Shown piece after piece: positions 22,985 through 35,442 of a DNA stretch of 64,000 nucleotides. Below the pieces are notes generated by a model. The model saw only the letters and a list, made by a program, of their open reading frames with translations. It had not been told where the DNA came from and did no database searches. Positions within the stretch are counted from its first letter, which is position 1. Every line of letters begins with the position of its first letter. A program made the translations under genes and the position numbers. The stretch is from positions 62,367,655-62,431,654 of the forward strand of contig JAKGHH010000005.1 in the NCBI GenBank assembly GCA_022828595.1, in the 5' to 3' direction. This DNA is from Nelumbo lutea (taxonomy: Eukaryota > Streptophyta > Magnoliopsida > Proteales > Nelumbonaceae).

Positions 22985-23275
22985 AGTGTTGCGAGCCCAC
23001 AACCAACTACACCTACAAGGGTCTCAACTGATCAGGCCTGGAGCCCAGGCCCATATATACCAAAGCATAGACTTGGTGGATCGGGCCCAGATATGACAAA
23101 AGAAATTTTAGATAGATCCAGGTTCTGCACTATCTTCAATTTTCATGGCTGTTGCTGGTGTAAGAACTGGCTAAAAATGGGTTGGTTATTAAGCTCAACA
23201 GTGGATTCTACAGAAGTCTACTTAATTAACGTAATTGGGTCTTATCAGGATTGAGGATTGGGTGTGGTGAATTTC
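22985..23275. repeat. Dispersed repeat, copy B
   Basis: Same-orientation partner of the repeat at 3650-3965, sharing GAGCCCACAACCAACT, GGGTCTCAACTGATCAGG, a GGCTAAAAATGGGTT-like part and a TTGAGGATTGGGT tail. No coding sequence is seen. Confidence 0.6.
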
Positions 23276-25324
23276 AAATTTAGTTGTACAGAAGAAGTGG
23301 AAATGAATCAAATCGGAATGCTTGCCTTTTCAACTCCCTATCTTGTAACTTCCCAGTGGGACCGTCGGTTTTTTTTTAATAAAATACAAGTATGAAATAT
23401 CCATATTTATATTATATATAAAAGTGTGAATGCAGTGTAAAACTTTTTTTTTGACTAAAATTATTCTTTATTTCTTTATTTAAAAAAAGTATAAAAATCA
23501 TTTTATTATATGTGTTTCATTTATAAGAAAAATATAAGATTTAAATCGAGGGAATAAAATGAGGTAAAAGTAGTAGTTCAATTTACAATTTAAACCTCAC
23601 AATTAAATAAAAACTAAATTTAAAAATGAGTATTTTAGTCAAAAAAAGTTACACAATCTTATTCAAATTTTTAATAGTAGTGTAAATATAGAATTATAGA
23701 TGCATTCAAGTTTAATTTGTATTATTTAGTCTTTACTTTTTATTGTTTACTCTTTAAATTGTTAAATGTTCAAGCTTTTATTTTATATTTGGATTTTAAG
23801 GTTAATTCTTTTAATTTTGACATTTTTCAATTATTTTTTGGAATGACCCAAATTGACTCATGAATCAACCCTAACCCGAACATTTATAGTTAGAGTCTAG
23901 CATTTGACAACCCAAACTGAAATACCTCGACCCAACCCGATTGCCAGGTCTAGACAGCAAGGAGCGAGCCCATCTTTTCAAAATTTGGCCTGAATAAAGG
24001 AGAATGGTTGGAGGGTCCAACATCCCACTCCTTAGCCTTACATTTCTATTGCTGAGTTAAGCTAACTAATGGACCCGAAGGAATCCCCAATAGTGAGATT
24101 TTATCCAATGATTCAAGAGAATAGATATCTTTTCGTTAAGAAAATTCCGCCTATTCCATTGCACTAATGGTTTCGGTGTCAATAACACCAATGACAATAA
24201 CCTTGTCCTTTTGGCACATAAAGTAAAAATAATGAAAAACTTTTCCATTGAAGATTACCGCCAGCTCACAGGGATCTGTTAAACATGATCCCACAAATAT
24301 TAATTGAAGTAACTGCTAACCACGTCACGAGTGTTAAGGCGTGAAAATAGGCTCCTAACCCGCCAATCATAACTCCCGTAGAAATGGAAGAGCAACATAT
24401 GCATTGTTTCGTCGAGAAGAGCAACTCCGATGGCTCTGGCATCATTCTCAACTTCTGCCATATCATCCATCACCGATGGAAAGAAACAAAGGCCATCTCC
24501 ATGGAATTTGTTGAACAAAACTGCACCTTCACTGCTCACAATAAGCCCAATAAAAAAAAAATCCACCAAAATAACTGACATCCAACATCTCCTCCACAAT
24601 TGATGAAGCATTATCCAAACAAGAAAAAGTCTGGAGAGAAAAAGGAAAAGGAAAATATAACAGAGAAAAGAGAAAAAAACTAGAAAAAGAGGGGAAGAAG
24701 ACGAGAGGAAAGCTCGCACATAGGCAAGAGGAAAACTCACCCATCACAAGGCAAGAGGTATGGCATACATGATATTATGGTTTTTTTCTTTTTTAATGTC
24801 TTCTGAAGGGCCAGACAACGCCCGGGTGGTGTGCAGGCAGGATTCATTCTGTCATGACAAGCAAGAGATCTTATCAACCAACTGGTTATTACAAAAGAAC
24901 ATTTGCACTTTTCTAGATAAATCGATAAATATTTGCATAAATAAATGCATTTGGCCAAATAAATGGCTTCTTGAAAAATAAATAATACTTTAATTACTTA
25001 TTCTCTAGGCCCAGGGTTGCACTTGTACATAAGATAGACCAAATAAGTCCTGTATGGACTCTCCTACTTGGACCCATTACTGGTCCGTCCTTAAATTGAA
25101 AGATGAGGCTGAGGCCCCAAGCTCGGATCTAAAGATATCTAAAAACATTGGGCCTCGACAATATTAGTAACAAAACCCAGTCCTTGCATCGACCTTCCAA
25201 TCCCAATTCGAAAACGACTAGGGAAACTGACTTCTAAAAAAAAAAAAAGGGACATGATTTTCACCTCAAATAGAAAATCATGAATTCTATACGGGATAAC
25301 TATGCCAATGGCTGTTTCGTTTAT
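23276..25324. other. Intergenic DNA without a recognised gene
   Basis: The longest frame (complement 24300-24740, 146 codons) is hydrophobic and phenylalanine-rich in its first half and resembles no family I know. Its opposite strand is a run of A/G-rich sequence (about 24610-24725), which explains that composition. I do not call it a gene. Confidence 0.5.
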
Positions 25325-25765
25325 TTATTTTTGGTGGGGACTGGGGAGGGAGTAGGAATGGCAATGGCCCCATCCCCGCCCCCACTAACGGGGACAAGGT
25401 TATCCCCATCTCCATCCCTATAGGAATCCCCATTCTCCATGATTTTTTATAATACTAACCATCTTGTTTTTGTTTTTTATTTTATTTAAAAAATTAAAAA
25501 TAAAATAATTAACATTTATAATTGTATTAGAAAATATTCAACCATATTATGTATAGATGTATATTTACATATTTACATATATACATATATATTAGTGGGG
25601 ATCCCACGAAGCGGGGATCAAACTCCCCATCCCCGTTAACGGGGATGAAAATTTTCCCATCCCCATCCCCACGAGGGGAAAATCATTCCCATGCTCGTCC
25701 CATTCGGGGAGGATCCCTACGGGAATAAGGGAAATGGAGAAAATTTCCATGGGAGATTTCCATTC
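25325..25765. repeat. CCCCATCCCC/GGGGATGGGG-rich foldback-like repeat
   Basis: GC-rich flanks surround an AT-rich middle. The left part has CCCCATCCCCGCCCCCACTA and AACGGGGACA. The right part has CCCCATCCCCGTTAACGGGG and GGAATAAGGGAAATGGAG. Both parts contain the same words in both orientations, so the segment can fold. This composition is typical of a common class of plant short repeats. Exact ends and a target duplication were not found. Confidence 0.5.
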
Positions 25766-27719
25766 TCTAGAAGCATAAACATAAAATATGAATTTATGAA
25801 AAAAAAAACATCAAATATGAAGGTCAGCAGCTTATTTGTTTAGGCTTACAAAATAGACTGGATTGAATAAGATATATTTGGATCCAAATGTGTTTCTAAC
25901 ATTTGGATTTAAATTAAATTTATACATTAGATTTGATTTCCGAATCGTTTAGGATGTTGAATTTCATTAATAAATTAACCTAAAAAAGATAAAGAAGATA
26001 TTACATATAATTAATAAAAGGATAAGTTACTTGAACTTCCCCTGTAATTTTATTGCAACTACCTTGGCCTCTTCAAAAACCCCATCCACATTTCAGACAA
26101 TCATATAAATTGTTCCCTTTCATTAATTTGACATTGAGATGTTAACAGAAAAAGATTATGTTATGCTTTTAAACATTAAAAAAAATCAAATTTGTTCCAT
26201 GAACAAGGATATTGGAATATCCATCAACCAAAAAGGCACGAAAATTTCAATGAAACAAAAAATAAAAATAATTAGAAAAATCTCTTCAAATAACTTCAAA
26301 TAAAACCCCTTCTCTCCTCTCCCTCACTCCAAATCTCTGATTTCTCCTTGCCTTTTAAGAGTTCCCAAACTGCAGAAATTACTGGTCATTCGTGCAGTCA
26401 TTGATCATTGCCATACAAGACCAAACCGATTAATTGATTTTTTTCATCTTCACTTATTGAGAATTTATTAGAAAAAAGAACTAAAAAAGTATAAAACAGG
26501 ACCTGTCCAATCTAACACAATTAAAATGTCCAATTTCCATACATCAAACTGATAACATGGCATCATTATCATCATTGGCGTGATGCATCAAAAAATATAG
26601 AAAGCATAAAATTGATCTGGGTTTAGCTCGAAAGTGCTTGAGTGCAAATAATAATAAACGAATTAATTCATAAATCAATTCTAATATAAAAATAAATATA
26701 ACATTAAATGGAAGGAAATGATAAAATAGGATTCATATTGCATATATATTACGGAAAAGTATGGACAGGCCCAATACATATTTCTGATTTTCACTACAGA
26801 GCTATAAACATTCAAAATGTCAACAACTCACATTCTATGCACCAATGCCCGCCGTGAATTGTCATCAATTCCGAACTAACACCTACCCCAACAGTACTTT
26901 GGGCCTATAAATTCTGACCCTAGGCTGAACCGTCATTCTCCCTATATATTAAAGCCATGTTTGGGAGTGCTTATTTGAATAAGTACTTATTTGTATTTGA
27001 CATTCAACTTTTTCAAGTGCTTATTTATGTTTATTTTAAAAAATAAGTACTTATTTTATATTGGGCATTTGATAGCCTTTTTCTCCAATAAACACTTAAA
27101 TATGCATTTTTGACTATTTTGTCCTTTATTTTTTTTATTTTAAAATATATCTTTATAAAAATACTTTTATGAAAACACTTTTGTAAAGATATTTTTTTAT
27201 AAATACAAAAGCACTTAAATTCAACTAGAACTATGGATAATTTAACATTAAATATAAAGATAAATATAACATTAAAGAAATGAATTTTATAAAAGTATCT
27301 TTGCTTCCTTTGCAAGAGAATTGCTAGTTGATTATCGATTGTCTGCCACTCAATTCAATGATACTCTCCATTACCATAATGTTTCGTAAGCACATAAAAC
27401 TTGTACAACATAAAAGCTGTTTTGGGTGTTTGTCCCACAAAAGAGGCTGATGATTAGTAGGCCTTCTTATTTGAACTGGAAATGTCTAGGGTGGTGCATC
27501 CACAGTTCTCAACTTTCTAAGTCTAAGTTAGACTCAACGTAACTCTAATTCAGGTGGGGTTTTCTCTCTCTCTCTTTTTCATGCATGGGATTTGGTTTTA
27601 AAAACATGAACTTTATTTAGAATGGCTGGGTGAGTTCTTGGGGTATATTTTCTTCCAACATAAGGTCCTAAATCCAATTTAAAAAAAAATAAAACATTAT
27701 AATATATTAAGTAATATGC
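25766..27719. other. Intergenic DNA without a recognised gene
   Basis: AT-rich. About 26950-27100 contains repeated AAGTGCTTATTT/AAATAAGTACTT words in both orientations and may be a small hAT-type MITE, but the ends are not resolved. A (CT)n tract lies at about 27564-27578. Confidence 0.5.
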
Positions 27720-28057
27720 ATAAATAGGGGCGTCAATTGGACCGAATTTGGTCCAATCCAAATATGAATCCATTACAAATGGACCAGGTCAAGTCCAATC
27801 TGATAAATAATTTGGATCATTTTGAACCAGTCCAATTTAATGTTTGGATCTTCCGATCTGTTCAAATTGGCTTTAGTTTAGATTGGTTTTAATCCAAACT
27901 TGGTCCATTGACACATGTATTCTTATCTTCTATCAATGGACTGGATTATTGGTTCAATCTGACCCAAAACCAATATAAATCTATTATGAATGGACCAGGT
28001 CCAATCCAATAAATATTTTGTACCATCAAGTCCAGATTGGTCCATTAAGTCTGGATT
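27720..28057. repeat. GGACCAGGTCCAATCC-type repeat
   Basis: The phrase (A/G)AATGGACCAGGTC(C)AA(T)CC followed by AATAAATA(A)TTT occurs twice in direct orientation (about 27774 and 27986), around a middle part rich in GGTCCA/TGGACC words. It resembles a short non-coding repeat. It directly abuts the first of two MITEs. Confidence 0.5.
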
Positions 28058-28066
28058 GTATCAGAC

Positions 28067-28373
28067 AAGGTTTTAAAAATCAGACCAGACACAGAACCAT
28101 TTTGAATACCGGTTCCCCGGGTCAAATGGTCTGACCATTTGGTTTGAATAAATGATTTTTTTCTAATTTTAAAAATAAAAAAATAATTAAAATAAAAAAA
28201 CAGCTAAAAACCATTGTCCATCAACAATTTAATTGCCCGAGTCAATGGGTCATTGACCAAATCAACAATTTTTTGCCTAAGAGTGATTTTAGGGTGAAAC
28301 AAAATGAGTTGCCTGGCTAGTTCTTGGGTCAGCCGGTCCAACCACCTGGTATGGTTCGATTTTCAAAACCATA
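28067..28373 (+). mobile_element. Mutator-like MITE, first of an adjoining pair
   Basis: Same family and orientation as 56788-57091. It begins AAGGTTTTAAAAATCAGACC, has CCGGGTCAAATGGTCTGACC, an AT-rich centre and CAGCTAAAAACCATTGTCC, and ends GATTTTCAAAACCATA. It is flanked by GTATCAGAC (28058-28066) and GTATTAGAC (28374-28382), a 9-bp target duplication with one C/T change. Confidence 0.8.
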
Positions 28374-28382
28374 GTATTAGAC

Positions 28383-28675
28383 ATGATTTTAAAATCATTG
28401 TGACCTGGACCGTTCGGCCCAAAAACTGGCTAATTGAGGTACCATTTTTGTTTCAGCCCCGAGTCATTATTTTTCAAAAAACTGTTGAATTGATCATCAA
28501 CTTACTGGGTGGTCAACCCGTTTGTCCATACAATAATTTCTGGGCCAATTTTCATTTTAATTTTTTTTTATTTTTTAAATGTCATGCACTGAACCGTTCA
28601 AATTCGAGATAAAACCACTAACTTGAAAATTGGTGTCTAAAGCGGTTACCATTTGAGTCGATTTTTAAAACATTG
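28383..28675 (-). mobile_element. Mutator-like MITE, second of an adjoining pair
   Basis: Same family in the opposite orientation. It starts ATGATTTTAAAATCATTG directly after the shared GTATTAGAC and ends CGATTTTTAAAACATTG before GTGTTAGAT (28676-28684). Its own two flanks differ at two positions, both transitions. The pair therefore reads duplication - MITE forward - duplication - MITE reverse - duplication. Confidence 0.75.
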
Positions 28676-28684
28676 GTGTTAGAT

Positions 28685-30251
28685 AAATTTGCCATAACAA
28701 AGCTCCCTACAAGCAAAAACTCTTCAAAAGTATAGGAATCCAGCTCCAATGGCACATTGGAAACATTGATAAATAGACTACAGTCTACTTCAAAATTTTA
28801 AAATTACAGCCTCCTCTATATTTCTAGCCCTCTTATAAACCGCATCCTAATCATGAATTTAACATTGATCCACGATTTAAGATTCATCCAAACGTGGGGT
28901 TCAGATTTTTGGGATGGACTCAACGATAAAAACCCCAAACTTCATTGGCACCATGAAAACATTTCCAATTTAACACGCATATAGGAGATATTCCCCAAGA
29001 TGTCGGTGGATGCTAGGGTGTCAGGTAATTCCGAGTGGAGAAGAAATCGGGATATTAAAGGAGATCCGGGCTTCCATTTGCAATGACTCAAATTTACTCC
29101 TGACAAAGCGCACCTCACACCGATCTCCCTCTGTGTATTGGGATTTCGTAGCATATTGATACATGGTGAGATGTGACTGTCATACCGGTGTGAGGTGCGT
29201 TATGCGAGGAGCATATACGGTTTCGACTCAACCGGTGCGCCACGTGTATAATATCAATTCTCAAGCTTAATGGTGTCTGTGGGCCCTAGCAGATGGTGAG
29301 TTGGAGCTACGAGCCTACAACAAACACTTCGCATGCTAGATCCCAGACTCTCCCAGTACGAGATTAAATCAGCCCCCCCAAAAGACTACGCCCCACAAAA
29401 TGATGTTATCATCTCTTGATCCTAATACAAAAAATGATGTTATCATCCGCAGATGTTTTCAATATATGGCGAGAATGTGCTGTAGGACTGATTTTAACTC
29501 TCTTAGTATGGGGTTAAACAATCACAATTCCCAAATTGAATTCGGATCACTTACAACATACAGTGCCCACATTGTCTCATCCGGCCATTGCAACCGTATA
29601 TTGGGAATATCTTCCCATGTCAATTTCACATTTGCACCCCACAAGTATATTTCAACATGCAATAGAAATACACGGTTAGGATGTTTGGATGTGTTGTGGG
29701 ATACCTGTATAGTGCAGATGTGAATTCTTCTCCCTTGATAGAGTTATAAATTGGGTCGTGCTGAGCTGGCATGGCATGGTTTGCTAGCAGACGGTGCAAA
29801 GAGTGGGTCATGTTGTGTCGATACATGTGCTGAGCTGGGTCGTGCTTCTCTCCCTAGGGATAAATTGGGGGATTGACCTGGCACGACCCATAGCCCGAGC
29901 TCATGTGGACCTGTGCTGAACCGCGGGTTGTAGGTCGTGTTGTGGGTTTGGGTCAAACTTGGCTAGACTTTTTTTTTTTGTTAAGTAAAACTAAAATGCT
30001 TTACTTTCCTTTGGAAATAATTGAACAAATAAAAATAAATAAAAATTTTAACAAAGAAATGAAAAAAAATACTTAACAAAATGGAAAAAAATATAAAAAT
30101 TATAATACAATTACAAATTGAAAGTTAGAAATTACATTGCTAAAAAATAACAAATATTTTAAATAAAAATGAATAACAAAATTTACAATAATTTTAAAAA
30201 ATGTACAAAGTTATTGAGTATACAAAAAAATATTGTCTTCTTCATTTTTCT
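28685..30251. other. Intergenic DNA, possible 3' end of the hAT element
   Basis: Mostly unremarkable. At about 29755-29960 the GC content rises, with repeated GGGTCGTG/CACGACCC words, as often seen just inside hAT ends. It lies on the 3' side of the minus-strand transposase remnant. No terminal inverted repeat could be paired. Confidence 0.4.
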
Positions 30252-31960
30252 TCAAATTCCACCTCCATCTCCATCTTGATTTTGATCATCTGCTTCAGGT
30301 GAATCATCGGGTGTAGTGTCATGCCTTCCTTTGTCTTGTAATTTGTCATCGGCATCTAGCCAATCTTTGAAGAAGATGTGCATCTCCAAACTTTTATCAT
30401 TCATGCAACTTCTCTTGTCATCCAACACCCTATTACCTGCAATAAAACAAGAATCTGATGAAAATATCAAAATTATTCATTCTTTCTGAGTTGAATAAAT
30501 CACTTAAACTAGAAAAAAATTGCTTGTAAATAAAAATTAAGTTCAACAAATGAACTTAATGAGGTTGCAGTAGATTTCTGCCTCCTATTTATTAAAGACC
30601 AAACTCTATCTTATGTACTTTTGGAACTAGTTGTTTCAAAAGTGGAAGTTGTACATTTTTTATTACATGCCATATTAGATTCATATAAATTATACATTTC
30701 AAATAATAGACTATTAAATTTTTCTTTTTATTTCCACTTCAATTTTCATATTTTCACAATATGAGTCAAGTAAAATATCTATACCATATTTTTAAATCCT
30801 AGGATCTAATATTGCAGTTAAACAATAAAGAAGATAAATATTCTCCCAACATTTTTTAAATTTACTTTCCATTATTTCAATAATAATTTTAAATTGTGGA
30901 TTTTTTTTATATTTTGCAAAACATTCACTAATCATGAATATTTGGTTAATTAAAAGACAATTAGTTGGGTAATAAACACCCAAAAATTCCTTAGTTACAT
31001 CTTAAAAATTGTGTAAAAAAACTCTTATACAAATGTCAATTTCTTAATTTTCATCATGTATAATATCATGTGGCATTTTTAAATTATAAAAATCATAAAG
31101 AATTTATTTATAGGGAGTACAAGTTTCTAACATAAAATATGTAAAATTCCATTTATGTTGAACATCTAAAATAAAATGTTTAGATTTTAAACCATAATTA
31201 TGACATAGATATTTAAATTATTGTTTTCTTGCTCCATAAATTTTATTGTATAATACAATTTTTAATTTTAGAAATATGATGAGAAATAATATTTAAAGCA
31301 TCTTGAATACATAAATTTAAGATATAACATGCACGTCTAATATGAAATAATTCACCATTAAAATAAGGTTTTAAATGAAATTTCAAAATATTTATTGATG
31401 AATCATTATTGTTGGCATTATCAAAATTAATAGAAAAAAATTTACTGTTAATTCCATAAGCATATAAAGTATTTAAAATACTTGTAGCAATAGTTTGGCC
31501 AATATGTGGCCATTCAAACCTAGTAAAACTTAAAATTCTTTTTTGTAAAAGCCGACTTTCATCAATAAAATGAGTGGTAATATAAATATAACTTATATTA
31601 ATTTTAGAGGTTCAAATATCAGAAGTAATTGCAACTATAGAAATAAGATTTGATAAAATAGAAATTAAATTTTGTTTATATGAATAAAAAATTTCAAAGC
31701 ATCTAATAGTATTTCTAGAAATCTTTTTAAATTGAGGATTTATAGAATTACATAAAGTTTTTGAAGTTTACTATCCTCAACTAATAAAAATGGTTGCTTA
31801 ACATGTATAATATATTTTGCCAATTATTGCCTCATTTTTTTCTTATGAATATTTAAAGGTACCAAAACCCCCACTTCCAATTTGTGTTTGGGATTTTTCT
31901 TTCCCTTATTCTTTTTATTTCTCATGGGTGAGTAGATGTCTACCCTATTGGTCAATACCA
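30252..31960 (-). pseudogene. hAT-superfamily transposase pseudogene (RICESLEEPER-like)
   Basis: Minus-strand fragments, with stops between them, follow the order of a plant hAT transposase. About 31600-31750 reads NPQFKKISRNTIRCFE. About 31280-31650 reads INISYIYITTHFIDESRLLQ, KRILSF, FEWPHIGQTIATSILNTL, INFDNANNNDSSINILK and ELFHIRRACYILNLCIQDAL, which covers the catalytic-core and ILNL regions. About 30760-31010 reads EFLGVYYPTNCLLINQIF, MESKFKKCWENIYLLYCL and AILDPRI. About 30360-30470 reads SDSCFIAGNRVLDDKRSC...DWLD, the C-terminal hATC dimerisation motif. Numerous stops and frameshifts show it is inactive. Upstream, an untranslated leader may extend to about 32620. The BED zinc finger is not recognisable. 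Confidence 0.8.
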
Positions 31961-34817
31961 CCCCTACTACAATATCTAAATTGACTCAGTCCGACCTACA
32001 TATATTTAAAATTACATATATAATGTATAAAATAAGTTTATATGCATGTTATATATTTAATATAAAATATTATAGACATGTAATGTTTTATATATGAAAG
32101 ACATTGTCCCAAAACCAAGTTCGGAACCCTGGGCCAGGCTGGGCCCGGGCCTAAGCTATAACCCTTACCATAAGTGCAAAGCCCGGCCGGGGCCCAACCA
32201 ACGATCACCCCAACTTTAAGCCTCTCAATTTGCTAACTTGAAATATTTGAGCAAGCCTTCTTCTTGTTGAAATTTGAAAAAAAGTCAAGATTTGAGAATT
32301 GGAGACTAGAGAGATAGAGTATTGAGAGTATGAGTGAGTGTATGAGAGTCTAAGAGAGTATGAGAAAAGAATTATTGAATTGGTGTGGTGAGAATGGTGG
32401 AGAATTGGGCTATTAATAGGAATTTAAAATAATTTAATTACCCAAAACACTCTAAAAATTAGTCATTTTTTAGTTATTGGGAGGGGTATTTTGGTTACTG
32501 TAAAGTTATTTATCATTTTACCCAAAATGCCTCCCCCAACTAGCTATTATATAACTATTGGAGGCATTTTTTTTCATTTTTTTCTCCCCGAAAATCAAAA
32601 TATATAAATACCCCCTATATAACTATTTGTAAATGTGAGCGGGGAAGGAGATATTTCTATAAAAAAGCTAAAACTAACCGTTGAGGGCCACATTCAGCCT
32701 GTTGCAGGCGCGCAGGCGGGCATCATTTGGCTCTCAACAGCCAAAGTTGTCCCCCAATGCAGGATGGAATGTAGCTGTGAGGCGCGCTCGGTGAAGAGCA
32801 GATCGCAGTTCATTTGCAATGTGCGGCTGCAAAGGCAGGTTGGGACTTGGGACAATATAAATAGCCTATTGTTTGCAGCAGACCGCTACCTTCACGAATT
32901 AGGAAATTGAAGGTCCTGTACTCTGTTTCGAGATCTCCCCGTACTTGCTAGCTGCTGCACCTAAAAACTTCAATGCGCTACAGAACACATGAACATGAGC
33001 AATGCAACTTTCAGTAATCGTAGGACTTAGTTTTGCCAAATGCTAGTAACAGCCTCCAGGCTCTGATCTCTGAATTGGATTCACTCAACAACGGAACCAC
33101 GTGGTGGTCGTCAGGAAGAATTTGGATTTGGGCGATCTGACGGAGGGAAGATGAGATGTGAATCATGCGATACGACCCCCCTAGCTTTTAGGTTTTACCA
33201 AACAAAACACAAAATGCATGTACCCCAATAGGTATTTCTTAAGAAATAATTAATTGGGTAAATATATTTACCTGTGATATTTTATTTTACAGGTAAATAA
33301 TTTAATGACTGTTTTAGCCATAAAAATTTATTATTAAAAGCGGTAATTTTATTTTATTTAATTATTGATAACTTTTTTCAGTAAGAAATTTAATATCCAA
33401 GAAAAATAAAATGTTCATAGAACCCACATAAATCTAAAAGAAGAAGATAGATATCTTAAGCAATGTTGTCTCTTAAGAATTGTTTTCCCAATAAATGATA
33501 TTGTATAAGCATGTTGTTTTCTAGAAAACATTTTCTAAGGTTTTCTATTTGATACCATTATTTTTGTTGTCATATAGGCATTTTCAATCCCAAAATATAT
33601 GTTTTATCCCATCACACATTTCCCAATTTCTAATGTGTGGTTTAAAAAAACATTTTTCAAAAAAAAAAAAAAAGACTAACCAAACATTTTTCAAAAAAAT
33701 GGATTTTTGATGTTTGTGCTGATGTAAGTGGTGCCTTTTTAAACGACATTGATGCCAAAAACCTACATGGTGTTTAGAAGTGTGGGCATTTTTTGGGATC
33801 AATTTTCAAGAAAAAATGCCCATGCTTCTAAGACCCGATTTTCACAAAAAAAAAAAGTGCTTCAGCCACATAGGCAATAAGCAATACTATACTGTTTGAT
33901 AAGATGATTTTCATCACTGTTTTTTATATATGTGCTAACAAATAAGCACCACATAGGATGCACATCAGTCAACCATTAGGGGAACGATTTTCGAAACATG
34001 CCCGGTTTTTTAATAATCGGCTAAACTAAACAATGACATACATGGGCATTTGTTAAAACACTTATATGAATCCGATGTGACACCGTTTTTTTGAAAAACG
34101 ACCACGGTTACAAACATCCCCTAATTAGTCTATAACAATGGGAACGAAAATCCAAGTTCCCCTCTCAAAATCCAAAAAAATTAACGGTCTCCAAGTTTTT
34201 TTTTTTTTTTTTTCATTTATTCCTTTGTCCCCTATATTGGAGAATGGAGGTGGGTCTCACTATTCAGATGTTGCATGTGAAGGCAATACTCCCATGGGCC
34301 ATGACCCTTCGATTCAATCCAGATCCAGTCACCGAAAATTACTATCTCCTATCAACCACATTGTTATTAAATTCTTTTTATCTTCTTCACCAATCTCCAT
34401 CCTGCATTGAAAGCTCTTCCTCTCATCTACATATATATATTTTCCTTCTATTCAACCAAAAGCTCTTCACCGTAAGCCTAAAACATAACATCTCGCATTT
34501 GCGATGTTGTGATCCATAATGACGACGCGGAAGCGCGTGATGACTGATGACCCATGTGTGAGGGCTCAGTGTAAGAATAAAAAAACACTAATTAATTATT
34601 ATCTATTCAAAACTCTCAGTAAAGAGTAAAGGCTAAAGACTAGAATCCCATGCAAGTTGTTGTTGTTGATTGTGAAGTTTTTCCCTACTTAAGCAAAAAG
34701 CAAGCATAGCCCACTGCTTCACTTCATTGGACTCTGCAATTGTGAAGGAGCAGTCTTTTTCTCATTTTATTTCCCTTACTCTGTCAACCGACGAGCTTTA
34801 TTATCCAATTCCAGATC
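31961..34817. other. Intergenic DNA, including possible hAT 5' end and SKS upstream region
   Basis: A GC-rich patch with GGGCCAGGCTGGGCCCGGGC lies at about 32130-32200. A minus-strand TATA-like leader (TATAAATACCCC complement) lies near 32610. Both may belong to the 5' part of the hAT element. The 91-codon plus frame at 32635-32910 resembles nothing known. From about 34100 the DNA is upstream of the SKS gene, with a pure T run of about 19 at 34198-34213. Confidence 0.4.
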
Positions 34818-35442
34818 AGGTGAACGATTTTTTCTTGTTTAGTTTATTCCATTTTAATGTTCCATTGATTAGTTTCTATGTTTTAAGAAATCCATCGACT
34901 TTCAGTGTCTCTGATTTTATGCAAGCTTCGACTGTCAGTGTTGCATCTTTTGCATTTCAAGTTTTTCGTTTTCGATTTTCAGTCGGTGGGGACCTCCAAA
35001 CATCCTGTTCCCAAACTCAGATCCTGGAAATTTCCAATTTTCCTTAAAGTTCTTCCTTAGAAAACAATAATGAAGCATTCTTTATGTCTTGCAAAATGAT
35101 ACCTTAAAACTTTTTCTTCAAGCAAATTTTGATGGCTCTGTATTGCTCCTTGATGCTTCTGTGCTGGACACAACATTCTCCCGAATCTCGGATCTCCATG
35201 GCTTTGAACGTCTATATTAGTGTCTGAGCTTCGTTGTGGTTGTGACTGTGGGAGGTCCTGCTTAATCCATCAAGCACATTACATCTTCTTTTCTTAAGCA
35301 TGTATTTGTGTTCCATTCTTTCTGCTTAGGCTGTAGATCTAATAAGTTTTTTTTTTTTTTTTTTTATTTACTAATGTCTTGTTTATGACTTCCTTTTTTG
35401 TTGCACAAATTAGATAAACTCGGAGACAATTTTCCTGATAAA
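34740..35442 (+). promoter_or_regulatory. Probable 5' leader with intron of the SKS gene
   Basis: An AG/GTGAAC donor at 34819/34820 and a pyrimidine-rich acceptor ending TTAG at 35413, with a TACTAAT branch-point-like word at about 35368, would define a leader intron of about 594 bp ahead of the start codon at 35443. This is inferred from splice signals only. No transcript evidence is available here. Confidence 0.4.

Noticed and set aside
24300..24740. 146-codon hydrophobic frame on the minus strand
   Set aside because: The F/L/S-rich first half is the complement of an A/G-rich tract, and no family resemblance or splice context supports a gene.
32635..32910. 91-codon plus frame
   Set aside because: There is no recognisable domain, no splice context, and it lies in a region that may belong to the hAT element.
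35398..35442. Extended SKS start at a TTG codon
   Set aside because: It is not an ATG and precedes the signal peptide. The ATG at 35443 gives a normal SKS N-terminus, and an acceptor-like AG lies between.
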